64,000 nt of DNA from Parus major (lineage: Eukaryota; Chordata; Aves; Passeriformes; Paridae), in contig NC_031768.1 of the NCBI RefSeq assembly GCF_001522545.3, positions 4,958,320 to 5,022,319 of the forward strand. The letters are read 5' to 3'. Shown one piece after another: positions 15,001 to 26,175 of this stretch. The notes below the pieces were generated by a model. That model saw only the letters and a list, made by a program, of their open reading frames with translations, was not told the origin of the DNA and made no database searches. Within the stretch, counting starts at the first letter, position 1; each line of letters opens with the position of its first letter. The position numbers were made by a program, and so were the translations under genes.

Positions 15001-18000
15001 TGCATGCTTTAATTTTGTTGTGTTTAAAGGTGCTTGAGCACAGTTTAAACAGCAACTTGGGCTGGGTTAGAAAATCACTGGTTTGTGTCTCAGTGCTGGG
15101 TCACTGCACTTAGTGTTTCAAAGGCTTTCAGTGTCATAGATTGCAAGAGTTACCAGATATTAATTTGGATCAACTCCCTCAAATCTACAGCTCAGGTTTT
15201 TCTGCAGCTGTTTTTTGAAAAAATGTATGTTTGGGTTTTTTTTTTTTCTTTTTATCCTTAAGAAGAAATAATTTTTTTTAATCCCTTAATTTCTTAATTT
15301 TTTTTAAATCTTTTTTATTTTAACTCAGTTGTCCACACTGAGTGAGTGTCCTAGAACCTTTTCCTGAAAAAACAGGGAAAAGATCTCTCAATGAAAGCTA
15401 AAATGTCATGATGGAGAGGGGAGCACACTCCAAAGTTTTCCTGCCTTGATCTCCTTTGGGTGACTTGAGCAAAGGCATCTTCATCTCCCAGTTGTTTCTG
15501 GAGCTGGAAGTAATAGATAGATTAGTTTGGGGGGTATAATTTCTGTTCACTGGATTCAGTGCTCTGCCCAGGTAAATAACCCATCATATAGGAAAGATTT
15601 TTCCAAGTAATTGTAAAGTCAAGCTCTGCACTATGCTTCAAAATTACAACTCAGTGTAATTTTCAGTTCAGTTTCATGAAACTGAAGGATATTTGTCTCA
15701 GAGATGCAGCACAGCACAGAAACATTGGGGATGGCATGTTGTATAAAAAATAATGACTTTGCTGGTGTGTTGTGTACATATTTGAATGTCCTGGATTTCC
15801 TACTGATTTTAGACCATCTGGGTTTGGTTTTAGCTTCTGATCTTCTGCCATGACCCTTACAATCACCTAAGCTATTTTTATGCAGTATGTAATACCTTTG
15901 GTTATCCAGGCTTACAGTGTTTTTCTCACAGTGAGCATGACAAGTATTCTTCTCACATATGTATCTCCTGTACTTGGATTTTAGCTTAAACATTGATTTT
16001 GTTTGTTTTTTTTTTTAATTTGGTGCTTTGTATTTAATGTTTTGATTTCAGAATCAGTCTCCTCCAATTGAAAGTTCTTACAAGATTTTACCTGAGAGTT
16101 GTTCATCTTTGACATAGAATCACAAAGGAACTTAAAAGCTGTAGCACTGAAGGACTGTTTGATTACTTTAAGCTTGTGACTAAATTTGGGAGTTCTTTAT
16201 TCTAATTTTATTGAAAAATAAAAGCTTTCATCCTCCCTAGCAATCTGTGGGACAAATTTATGCTTAATCACAGAAGTGTCTTCATTCTCACACAATCTCA
16301 AATTCATCTGTACCCTTCTGGTTTCCTTGTGTCAGGGTGTAACGTGGAGCTGAACCTGGTGTTTGTGATTTATAGAGCTCCAGAGAGCTGCTGCTGGCCA
16401 AGCCTGTCCCAGCCCTGCTTTCCAAAGAATTTGTGTGGATGGGATTGCTTTCCATCACTTCCAGTCTTGTGTGGTCTGTGACCCAGAGTTGTACAAGGAG
16501 GTGAAACACCACATGGACATGCAGGCTCATCCTGTGCCCTGTGACACCTGAACTGCTCTGTCTTCCTGACGTGTCACATGTGACAAAGATCACTTTGTTC
16601 TGTTTCATCTTCCCTGTGTGGCAGTTTACTTGTGTTCCTTTCACATTCCAGGATTTAGCAATTAGTACCTCTGCTTTAATTGGGTGATCTTTGTTACTGG
16701 AAAGTAGTGTTTGTTTAAATATCACATTAATTTATTATTTTATTTTTTTTTAATGAACAGTTATTTTGTTTCTGATTTTTTTTCCAATTCTCTCCCTCAG
16801 ATGGTAAAAGCAATCCAAGTTCTGCGTATCCATCTGCTGGAGCTAGAAAAGGTTAATGAACTCTGCAAGGATTTCTGTAGTCGTTACATTGCCTGCCTGA
16901 AGACAAAAATGAATAGTGAAACTCTATTAAGTGGAGAGCCTGGAAGTCCTTACTCACCTGTGCAATCTCAGGTGTGTTTCAAATACTGTTGAGTGGATTT
17001 TTGCTTGGATTTCCTTAGGAAGTTACAGCTACACTTCTTTTGCTGTCAGTTTGCAAACAGAATTTCTGCAGTTTCCTGTATTTTCAGATCAGTTGTTAAG
17101 AGTAGAAAGAGCTCTTTTTTTTGTCTGTTTTCCTTTTATGATTTTCTCTCAGTTCAGAAAATGGAGATATTCAGAATAGCCTGGATTTGCTGTTTGGTTG
17201 GAAGGAGTTTAGGAAACAGAATAAACAAAGAGGAAAAATTTTGCTTGTGAAGGCCTCCTTAGTCTGCCTCCTTCATGAAACTATTGAGATGATGGATATG
17301 TTTTATACACAACCTGTATTCTGGAATAAGTAGACAATATCTGATGGATTAAAGTTGCAATATTGCATTTTCTGTATTAAATGGACCACAGCTGATAGGT
17401 TATGGTTGATGTTTTTGCTGTCAGATGCTGCAGAGTGAGCCCTTCCACCCCAGTACCCACTTGGAACGGAGTCTTGGGGCATGGCCCTTCTCTGAATTAC
17501 TCATGTGTCTGATGCTCTGTATTAAAAAAAGCCCAAATGACTTTTGAACTTCATTTTCTGGACTCCTTATGTAGGTTTTGATGTCTGGAGGTGTGGAAAG
17601 GAGATTCTAAAATCAGGCAAAAACACTTTTTGAAAGGTTTTTTCCCTCTATCTCTTAGCAGTTTTCTGTAGAGGTATGAGGGACCCATTTTGCATTTGCT
17701 ATCAAAAGAGATTATTCATACATAGTAAGGAAATGTGTAAGAGTTTGCATGTTCAGGGTTGAGTAAGAGCTATCTTGAGCAGAATAAAACATACTGAATA
17801 TTTAATACATTATGTTCAAATTGAAGGAATTAAGGTAATAAGTAAAATTCTAAAGCTTTGATGCTTGTAATAAGAGCATCAAGGGTGATTTCATTTGTCC
17901 TTTTTCCCCTCTTGCCTTTGGAAACCATTTCTTGTTCTTTATATACCTAGAACAAAAATGTCTCAAAATTGTTTTAATCTTTTCTAGCAGTTGCTTTCAT

Positions 18001-21000
18001 GAGGGTTTTCAAAGGTAATGGTTGGTGATAATGAGGAAGTTAATGTAGGTAATGATGAACCCCTAATGAAGGATCTTTCTCTTTGAAGGTAATCCTGTGG
18101 TTAAACTCCAAACGTACTTTAGAGCAAAAAATACATAATGCAAATTACAAAAATACACAAGCATGCTTGATCTCCTTACATTAAAAAAAAAAAGTTCAAA
18201 AATGTAAGCAACTAATTGTTTTATTTTTCTAGCAAATTCCAAGTGCCATTGCAGGCACACTCAGTCCCCAAGGGATCATGGTGCCAGCATCAGCATTGCA
18301 GCAGGGAAATGTAACTATGGCAACAGTAGCAGGTATGACACACTAAAAACAACTGGCACCTTGCTCTTCATCTTGGTTTCCTTTATGGTTGTTTCAAAAA
18401 CTACACAAACACTTTTAAAAATGTGGTTTAATACCTGAAAAGTTGTTGTAGTACAACAACTTTTGTACACTCAAATGCTTTACTGGCTTATGAATCATTT
18501 TATTTATATGTTTTCCAAGTATGTTTGTGGGACTGGCAGTTCCATTTATAATACTAAGAGATCACATATTACATTACATATATAATATTAAGAGATCTTA
18601 ATGTGCAACACTACATTTGTTAAAAGACATTTCCACAGACTATGGTGTTTTGCTTTCTTTTTTTTTTTTTTTTTCCCTTTAAAAATAAAAATTCTATTTG
18701 ACAAAAAATATGCATTAGCTAAACCATTGCACTTGTTGGCTGCCTCATGCTCCTTGGAGTTTGGAACCACAACTACAAGTCTGTGAAATCCTTGATGTCC
18801 TTGTTATAGTGGAGATTACATTTGAGATGAAATATTGAGTCTTGCTTCTCAGCAAGGTTTTTAATCAAACCCAGCTGCCCTAAGGTGTGATCATATAGGT
18901 TTGATTTTGGTGTTGTGACCCTTGTTGGTTGAAGACTTAGCTCAGTTAAAACAACATGAAGAACTGTTTTGTAGCCTGATAATCATGGCATTTTCCTTTT
19001 GAAATAGATTTAGAATGCCTAAAATACAATATAATATAATCAAACATTGTACAGTTTTTTGTGAATGGGTGAAAATTTTAGTGTAGCAAAGAGCACATCT
19101 TGCATGCTGAATAAAAAAGCGTAATTTATATATTACCAAAAGTCTTGTATGGTGTGTAGTGCTGATGTGTTTAAAGATAATAATACTTGGAGGAGTTTTT
19201 CTTCCCCATAATGTGTGTTTGTTTTGTTTCAAGGGGGGACAGTGTATCAGCCAGTCACTGTGGTCACTCCACAAGGACAAGTGGTGACACAGGCACTGTC
19301 ACCTGGGACTATTCGGATCCAGAACTCTCAGGTTTGTTTCATGAGCTCCACAGAATGGTGCTGTGGTTGGAAATACATCTCAGTGCTTTTAGAGTTTTGA
19401 TTTAAATTTGACACACTGGCAGAACGAGCTCTGTGTACACACAGAGTAATTAATTGTAAATTGGTGCAGCCACTGCTGTGTGTTGCAGGTTATATAATAT
19501 GTCATAAGGTCCCCCTTGCCACAACAGCACATCAGAGTTCCTACCTTTTAATTGTCTTCCTTTACTGATGCCAGAAGAGTATGGGTACATGAAATTAAAA
19601 AACAATCAAAAACCTAACTAAAATTAAAAAAAAAAAAACACCCCTAAACCAAATAGACAAAAAAACCCCAAAACCAAACCCCAAAACCAGTGCAAACCAA
19701 AAACCCTTCTAAATTAAATTAATACTTTTTCAATTATTAGAACTTTTCTAATCATTGAACTGTGTTTATGGCTGTATAGATTTAATGTATTGCATTAAAA
19801 TGCCACACTGCTATTGTGAGAAATTTGACTTTTTATCACAATGGCAACCACTAGTACTGTTAAACTGTGTGTATTTCAGAGTTTATCTATTTGGAGAAGC
19901 ATTTTTCTATTAAACCTTCAAAATATTTAGTTGAGACTCTGGAAGATCCTCAATTTTGTCTCCTTACACCCTAAAATATAAGGGCCAGCACTCTTTTGTG
20001 AGAGGCTTTTAAGAGGTGGATCTGAAGAGTTCAAAGAAACAGCTAAAGAAAAAGAAACATGAAAACTAGACCATCTTCTGGCACATAAAACCTTGCTCAT
20101 TTTCTCTGGAAGTGATAAACCAAATCTTCCTGGAATCTGGATTTAATTAGAAATGTGAATGAGGAGCTCCCATCTCCACAGCATAAAATCTGTTGGTAAT
20201 CACTGACTCACTGGCTTCTTTTCCCCCTAATTCTGGCTTTCCAACCAAAAAAGTGTGCACAGAGTGTTCTTTGAATTGGCAGGAGCATATCTGTGCTCAG
20301 CCATGTTCTCCCCTAGAACACAGACAGCTCTGTCCTCACACACCTCTCAGAAAGAAATGTGTAAAATTACTCTCCTGGACTGAAGGGATTTTGAAAAATT
20401 AGGGGTTTTTTACCTTTTATGAAAAAAATAAAATACTGAGAGAAAAATAATGCCTCTAGCCTGTAAATAAAAAAGGACTTCACCTTCTGTATACGTCTGT
20501 GACTACTCTTAATGTTAGTAGAGTCTCCAAACCCATCTATGCAAAGGTCACTAATTGAAAATCCTTCAATGTCTTCTTTTTCAGTGTTTAAGAATGCTGT
20601 GGAGGTAGGGAAAAACACTGTAGAAAAGCTATTGAAAGTTCATTATAAAGCCTCCATATGCAGGCAGGTTATTTAGAAAGTAAGACATTACTTTGGAAAT
20701 TAAAATGTGCTCCAAATATATATTTGTAGTAATTTGATAGCCTAAACCTTGTTTAAAACTCGTTTCCTACATATTCATTGGCCTAAGAAATTGCTCCAAT
20801 TTGTCTGGAAAACCTGATTTAGAATTATTTTTGTTCCAATTGTCTGAAATAGAATCTTATATGCAATTTATGTGCTGTTTCTTTCTATTTCTGCATAAGC
20901 ATTTAAGAATGTACTCCCAAATGTTCAGATAATCAATGTGCAAATGATTTGATGAATCATAGGAAGCAAAAAACAAAGATATGTGAATATTTAGGAAGTG

Positions 21001-24000
21001 GTATGAATGTTGTAAAGTGAATTATGGGTTCTACTGTATAGATCTTAATGCTCTTTGAGAATTTAATGCATTTATTTAGCAGGACCTTTAGCATCTTTGT
21101 GTACAACTGCAGCATTACTGCAGCATTTTACTTTATCCTTCATTTAAGTCTTAAATCAGTAATATTTTAAAGCTTCCATAGTTGTTTATGTTTGCACACA
21201 GTGAGTATATTCAAGATATTCAAGCCTAATTTCTTTTCATTCCTGCTATAAATGAGCTGCTCATTCATTGATACAGAACTGCCACTACTATGTTAACTGC
21301 CTTATTTCTCCTAAAATTACTTGTGCAGCTCCAGTTGCAATTAAACCAAGATCTAGGCATCTTGCATCAAGATGATGGCTCATCAAAAAATAAGAGAGGA
21401 GTTCTTCCCAAGCACGCTACAAATGTGATGAGATCTTGGCTTTTTCAGCACATAGGGGTAAGGACTGAGTGTGGTCAGTTTTTTATGTAGCTCTCTCATG
21501 TGGTGTCTTGCAATTTTTCTTCATAAACAAGGTGAATTTATTCTGTTGTCAGTTGTGGAATCTCTGTTCAGTTTTCCCTGGAGTTATTTGGAGTAGTTCC
21601 ACAGTCTAATGCTGGCTGACTTTTATTAATATTTTAATAAATATATTACATTTGTACTGCACAGTCTCAATAAGTGTTGTTACAAGGAGCTTTTCTTCAT
21701 TTCACTGTGTTGAGAACTTAATGCTCTCTACATTCTGGTTCATTCCACCTGTATTTTGAGGTGTTTTAGGGGTATTTTTGACCGAGGAAAATTTCAAATT
21801 TTCTGTCTCGATCTCCTTTCCAGTCCTCCTGATGTGTACCAAGCATGTCACTATCTGCTTGTGCTTTCAGCTGCCTTCCCTTTGCATGAACACACTGAAA
21901 GGATAAATGGCTCTCAAGCTATTACAATATTGAGTTGATTGATATTTTGCCATTTACAACTTTTTTTGCAGCAGAGAACTGATCCAGGGAAGCTGCTTGA
22001 GCACTTCTTGTGTTACGTACCCCGTCCTCATCTGCTTAGAGCAGCTTTATTTAACTCCAGAGTGCTCCTCAGCTCTCTCATATGACAGTGCCCTGGCCAG
22101 CAGAACTAATCAGAGCTGCTCACATGCTGTGCTGCCCAGGGATCACGCTCTTTAATAAAGACTGTCAGCCATGAGAAGCTTTTTCTTCTGAATTACACAG
22201 CAGCAGTTTCATGGTGCCACGGACACTCTCGAGGATAAAATGAGTTTTTGTGTAGTAAAGCACTCTTTGTTGAATTATTTTCATCTATAAAAGTTTGTGA
22301 GGTTTCTAAGGTTTGTGTTTTAATGAGTCAGATGGCCTTAATCCACCCTCTTTAATCAGATGTAATAAAGGAGTTCTTATTTTTGATGGGGAGATGAAAA
22401 GCAAGCTTATGCCTTTTTTGTTTGCTTTTCTGGCCTCTGTAGCATCCATATCCAACAGAGGATGAGAAGAAGCAGATTGCAGCACAAACAAATCTGACAC
22501 TACTCCAGGTTAACAACTGGTAAGAGCAAAGCCCTTAATATCTGTCCTCGTCTCCACGTGCTTACAGCTCAGAAATAGTGAGGAGGATAACTTGGACATC
22601 TGGAGTTGAACTTAAATTTTCTACATATGTTACAAAACACGTATAGAAATACAAGAGTTATGCACTGGCACACAAGCACGTTATTTTTATAAGGTATAAT
22701 AATACTCATGTCATTTAAATTATAAAAGGACTCCAGAAAACATTGCAGCATTAAGGAATTGTGTTCTGTTCCAGTGCTGAGAGAGATGGAAGTACTCTCA
22801 TGTCTCTTCTTCAAGCAAAGAAATTGAAGTCTAAAGGCATTTAGTGGCCTGGTGGCTGCAGATGTTGGAGCAGTTACTGTTAAGAGATTCTGTTCTTGTA
22901 TCAAAGGATGCTCTCCTAAGCAGTGATGTCTGAAAGGAGAGGCAGTTCCTCAGCTACACCAGTCCATAGTTCAGCATGTTTTGTCGTGTCTTATCTTTCC
23001 TGGAGGTGTAAGATAAGACACCTTCCCTGCAGAAGAGAGGAGGGAGGGTGCTGACAGTGTCCTATTCGCCTTGTGGCATCGGTTCCTAAAACTGCTGCAG
23101 CAAAGTCCCACAGGGATCTGCCTCAGATTTCAAAGATGACACTGGCTGTGAGGCTGTGGAGGGGTCCAGGGGGAAATAGTCAGGATAGTGACAGAACACT
23201 GGTTCCAAAAGTGGAACAGGGTGACTGTGACTGTGTGACATGTGGCCATGGAGCTCCGTGCACTGGGATCTGACTGCTGTCTTTGCAGAGCATTGTATTA
23301 CAACTTAGGAACCTGCCAGCTGCACCTGATTTCCTCCCATTGCAGGTAAACTTGGGACCTGGATGTATTTTGTGATATTTAGGGATGATGTCTTCAGTCA
23401 CAACTCCCTGCCATAGATCACTATGTTGAAGTACTGTTGGTTCAGTTTAAGTATTTTTTTGTTCACTAGCAGAAAGGGGAAGGGTGGCAATTAGCATGCT
23501 AAAGTAAGCAAGTGAAAATCAGAGAACAAAAGGAATCAGGAGAGATCTGACAAATGTGTTTGCTGTCATCTCCTGCATCAGGAGCCAGCCTTTAGAAAGC
23601 CAGGGAGCCTGTAAAATAAGTAATGCAGAAGCTTAAGGGAGTAAATGAAACCAGACCAAACAAAGCAGGTTAGGCAGGAGCTAGATTTTAGGTGAACCCT
23701 AATGAGAGGAGTATCAGCTTTCTGAGCTGGGCTGTCAGCAGGTTTTCTGGTGCTTAGTTTTTAATAAGATCCTGAAGTGTACATCTGTTGTGCTGTCTGG
23801 AGAATTTTTCCTTCTGAGGTGGGGGAAAAATGCTGTTTGCTGCAAAATGATAGAAGTGCTTTCTTAGCTAGTTTGCCAAAAGGAATACTGGTGTTCTAGG
23901 GGTGGTTCTACACTTTAAAAAGAATGTGAAGCCCAGCTGATAGAAGATTTTATATTCCTATTTTTTTTTCCTTCTGCATGCTTTGTGAATGTGAGAGAGA

Positions 24001-25361
24001 CAGAGACTGAATTTACAGCCAACTGGTCCTAAGTTCACCTTGCCCTCGATTGTATTTAGGTTTATCAATGCTAGAAGGCGAATTCTTCAGCCAATGCTGG
24101 ATTCCAGTTGTTCTGAAACTCCAAAAACAAAGAAGAAAACAGCCCAGAACCGACCTGTCCAGAGGTTCTGGCCTGACTCCATTGCCTCAGGAGTTGCTCA
24201 GCAGCAATCGAATGAGCTCACGATGTCAGATGGTGAGGAGAGCTGCCTCAACATGGATAATAAAGTTAATCCCTCTCTGACAGGGGAATGGTGGGAGGGA
24301 AACTTCTGGGTATTTCAGTATAAATGTGGTTTTAATCTGGGAAGGCATAATAGAAATGTGCCACTTTTATTCTCTGTAACAGTTTTCTGTGGTTTAAGCA
24401 AGGGTATTGTATTGGAATCCACGTTGAGAAACTTGCTTTTGTTTCAGAAGTTATGAAATGACAGAATAAAAGATGTAAAACTGAGATGTGCAGCTGAGTT
24501 CTCACTGTGTGCACGTCAGGAGTGTCCTGTTGGATGAGCAGCACTGGGCTGCAGCTTCAGCTTCAGCAGCTGCAGTTCTACATCTGCCTCACATGCTTCA
24601 AGCTGAACAGTGAGAGGCAGAAAGATGTCATAGAGCCTCCACAGACTGTGACTGAAGTAACTTCCTCAGTGTCAGATCAAACAAAAAGGTTTAATTTAAG
24701 AAAGATAAATAACTGCTTTAATGCCAGGATCATCCTTTCTGTCCTGCTGCCTGGTGCTTTATTCTTTCCAGTTTGGAACAAATTTTTCCCCCAGCCTCTG
24801 CTGGATCTGGTGTCGTGGTTTTTATCTGGCAACAGCTTTATCCATTGAAGTTACCTTGAATCTGAACACTCCCCTTTCTCTGCAATGAATTAAGCTGGAA
24901 TACTTTACAGAAATGGCCTTGTGATGACTTGATTGGGGAATTGCTGTAGCAGGTGTCGATATCACAAAGTTTAATATTCCTGACCAACCTAATTCTGACA
25001 TTTCCTGATATTTAAGTATTTGGCAACTTACATATCTTCTGTTTTAATGTAGTTCCTTAAGTTTCCTAACTGTTGATTAGAAACAAGCTCTATTATGTGT
25101 AAGTAGAAGGCAAGACAGGTGCTGAGGTGCTGTGATTGTGCTTCTGCAGGTGCTGTCGTGACCATCACAGCTCCAGTCAACATGAATGTAGACAGTCTGC
25201 AGTCCTTGTCCTCCGATGGTGCTACCCTGGCTGTGCAGCAGGTGATGATGGCAGGGCAGAGCGAGGATGAGTCTGTGGACAGCGGTGAAGATGATGGAGG
25301 AGACCTCTCAACAGCAAATATCAGTGGGCTGGTCTTGGATAACAGCGATTCTCTGCAGTAG
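5982..25361 (+). CDS. PKNOX1: PKNOX1 (PREP1) TALE homeodomain transcription factor, 10 coding exons
   Basis: Coding exons are 5982-6032, 8125-8252, 9421-9592, 16801-16971, 18233-18332, 19234-19331, 21329-21457, 22443-22519, 24060-24232 and 25150-25361. Their lengths sum to 1311 nt, giving 436 residues plus stop, the length of human PKNOX1, with every intron bounded by GT and AG and all phases matching. The protein has an N-terminal Meis/PKNOX homology region (about residues 60-170, the PBX-binding part), a Gln/Val/Thr-rich linker, and an atypical homeodomain at about 259-321. That homeodomain carries the PYP three-residue loop extension after helix 1 and the WFINARRR recognition helix. The tail is acidic and ends in NSDSLQ. 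From family knowledge, it binds DNA with PBX proteins in the nucleus and acts in haematopoiesis and development. The product is very close to mammalian PKNOX1; differences lie mainly in the linker and acidic tail. Confidence 0.98.
8125..8252 (+). CDS. PKNOX1: PKNOX1 coding exon 2 (residues 18-60)
   Basis: The acceptor is CTTTTTTTCTACAG and the donor AG|GTAGTG, in phase 2. It encodes MQVVTELKTEQDPNCSE and the linker up to KQAIYR; the arginine codon is split across the intron. Confidence 0.96.
9421..9592 (+). CDS. PKNOX1: PKNOX1 coding exon 3 (residues 60-117)
   Basis: The acceptor is TTTTTCCTAG and the donor TTG|GTAAGT. It encodes HPLFPLLALLFEKCE through DPETDNL, the first half of the Meis/PKNOX N-terminal homology region that contacts PBX. 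Confidence 0.97.
10495..10978 (+). mobile_element. CR1 LINE fragment, internally deleted (PKNOX1 intron)
   Basis: The degenerate reverse-transcriptase end reads as the CR1 motif order: CATCTCCATTAGTGAC, then ACCCTCAGCAG, then AAACTGGGAGGAG. It continues into the typical CR1 3' end (CAGAGGTCCCTTCCAACCTC, 10932-10951). Stops and deletions abolish coding. It lies in the intron between PKNOX1 coding exons 3 and 4. Confidence 0.85.
13335..13470 (-). mobile_element. CR1 LINE 3'-end fragment, reverse orientation
   Basis: ACCATAGGATGGTTTGGGCTGGA followed by AGTCCAACCTCCTGC is the reverse complement of a CR1 3' end. It lies in the same PKNOX1 intron as the fragment at 10.5 kb. The right boundary is uncertain. 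Confidence 0.65.
14025..14112 (+). mobile_element. CR1 LINE 3'-end fragment
   Basis: Short remnant: CTCCCTGCCCGTGGCAGGG, then AAGGTCCCTTCCAAGCC and a degenerate ATTCTGTGA tail, as in CR1 3' ends. Confidence 0.75.
16801..16971 (+). CDS. PKNOX1: PKNOX1 coding exon 4 (residues 118-174)
   Basis: The acceptor is CTCTCCCTCAG and the donor CAG|GTGTGT; the exon is 57 whole codons. It encodes MVKAIQVLRIHLLELEK, the second PBX-interaction helix region, and then a Ser/Pro-rich stretch. Confidence 0.97.
18233..18332 (+). CDS. PKNOX1: PKNOX1 coding exon 5 (residues 175-208)
   Basis: The acceptor is TTATTTTTCTAG and the donor GCAG|GTATGA. It encodes the Gln/Ala/Val-rich linker (QIPSAIAGTLSPQGI onward). 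A few residues differ from the mammalian protein here, as expected for this poorly constrained part. Confidence 0.95.
18438..18464. repeat. Perfect inverted repeat, 13-nt arms, 1-nt spacer
   Basis: The left arm AAAAGTTGTTGTA (18438-18450) and right arm (18452-18464) are exact reverse complements around a single G. It lies 106 nt after PKNOX1 coding exon 5, inside the intron. Function unknown. Confidence 0.9.
19234..19331 (+). CDS. PKNOX1: PKNOX1 coding exon 6 (residues 208-240)
   Basis: The acceptor is TTTGTTTCAAG, placed inside a run of six G by the reading frame, and the donor is CAG|GTTTGT. It encodes GGTVYQPVTVVTPQGQ through TIRIQNSQ. Confidence 0.96.
19625..19708 (+). repeat. A/C-rich low-complexity tract
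   Basis: The tract is almost pure A and C (AAAAAACCCCAAAACC-type) in a PKNOX1 intron. A similar shorter tract is at 8812-8885. Such tracts are common in bird introns and no element body is visible. Confidence 0.7.
21329..21457 (+). CDS. PKNOX1: PKNOX1 coding exon 7 (residues 241-283), start of homeodomain
   Basis: The acceptor is TTGTGCAG and the donor GGG|GTAAGG. It encodes LQLQLNQDLGILHQDD and then the homeodomain arm and helix 1 (NKRGVLPKHATNVMRSWLF), ending QHIG just before the PYP loop extension. Confidence 0.97.
22443..22519 (+). CDS. PKNOX1: PKNOX1 coding exon 8 (residues 284-309), TALE loop and helix 2
   Basis: The acceptor is TGGCCTCTGTAG and the donor TG|GTAAGA, which splits a Trp codon. 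It encodes HPYPTEDEKKQIA and LTLLQVNNW: the TALE loop, helix 2 and the start of the recognition helix. Confidence 0.97.
22986..23021. repeat. Inverted repeat with 12-nt perfect arms holding GATA motifs
   Basis: GTGTCTTATCTT (22986-22997) pairs exactly with AAGATAAGACAC (23010-23021) across a 12-nt loop. Each arm contains an AGATAAG/CTTATCT GATA-factor consensus. It lies in the PKNOX1 intron between homeodomain exons 8 and 9. Confidence 0.85.
24060..24232 (+). CDS. PKNOX1: PKNOX1 coding exon 9 (residues 309-367)
   Basis: The acceptor is TTGTATTTAG and the donor GATG|GTGAGG. It encodes the rest of the recognition helix (FINARRRILQPM) and then a basic stretch (PKTKKKTAQNR). The run AQQQSNELTMSD replaces the proline-rich version seen in mammals. 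Confidence 0.97.
25150..25361 (+). CDS. PKNOX1: PKNOX1 last coding exon (residues 367-436)
   Basis: The acceptor is GTGCTTCTGCAG. It encodes GAVVTITAPVNMNVDSLQ through an acidic tail rich in Asp/Glu/Ser/Gly, ending SGLVLDNSDSLQ and a TAG stop at 25359-25361. Confidence 0.97.
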
Positions 25362-26175
25362 GAAGCAAGAGAGCGTGGAGAAAAACACTTAGGAAAAAGA
25401 ATGGACTGACTGACTGACTTTTTATAGTTTGCACAGCAAACATTTTACACAAGTTTTATTTCTAATATGTTTTATATGTAGATATAGAAGGGTGCACTTT
25501 TTTGTATTTCATAGTAAGCTTAAAGAGTGTTTTTGCAGGTGCAGCAACTTCTTTCAAATGTGTTTTCTTTTTTTTCCGTTTCTTTTCCTTATTTCAGAAA
25601 ATTATATCTAGTAATATAAAGAACCACGTAAGCACCCCTTTGTTCTCTGAATTGGAAGTGCTGCAGTTTCTGATGAATTATGCAGTTTCAATTAGTGCTG
25701 TTATTTAACACAGCTTTTGATGGGCAGGTGATGTAAATTTAAAGCATGTGACACTAGTGTGTGAAACTTGATTATTGAGTTAGATGCATATATTTGAAAG
25801 ATGCTTCTGCACCTTAAAAACTGCTAGTCTGAGGTGGACAGCAACACACATAAAAAGAAACTGTTGATGTGTGATTCAGTAGAGAATGTATGGCAATTTA
25901 AATAAGTTTAGTTTCTCTCATAGTCCGTGAGCCTGTTTATCATTTGCTATAAAAACTCCTATTTTTACCTTGCTGGGGTTATTGGATAAAAAAAAAAATA
26001 TTTTTATAAATTCAGTAGAAATTGGGATGACAACTGTATTAAGCAGGAGGAAAAAAAGAAAAAAAAAAGAAAAAAAAAAAAAAGAATTTCCAGAGGGGAA
26101 AAATAAATGTTTAGTATTCCTATTTGGAAGGTCTGAAAATTGACCCAATTTAATAAACAAGCCTACAGTAGCATT
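25362..26175 (+). other. PKNOX1: PKNOX1 3' UTR (minimum extent) with candidate poly(A) signals
   Basis: Non-coding AT-rich sequence follows the stop. It includes an ACTG repeat (25403-25418) and an A/G-only tract (about 26045-26085). AATAAA occurs at 26102-26107 and 26152-26157. Mammalian PKNOX1 3' UTRs are longer, so later signals may be used; the true end cannot be read from sequence alone. Confidence 0.5.

Noticed and set aside
16288..16725. 145-codon open frame on the minus strand just upstream of PKNOX1 coding exon 4
   Set aside because: It is antisense to the intron, has no recognisable domain, and lacks supporting splice or poly(A) signals.
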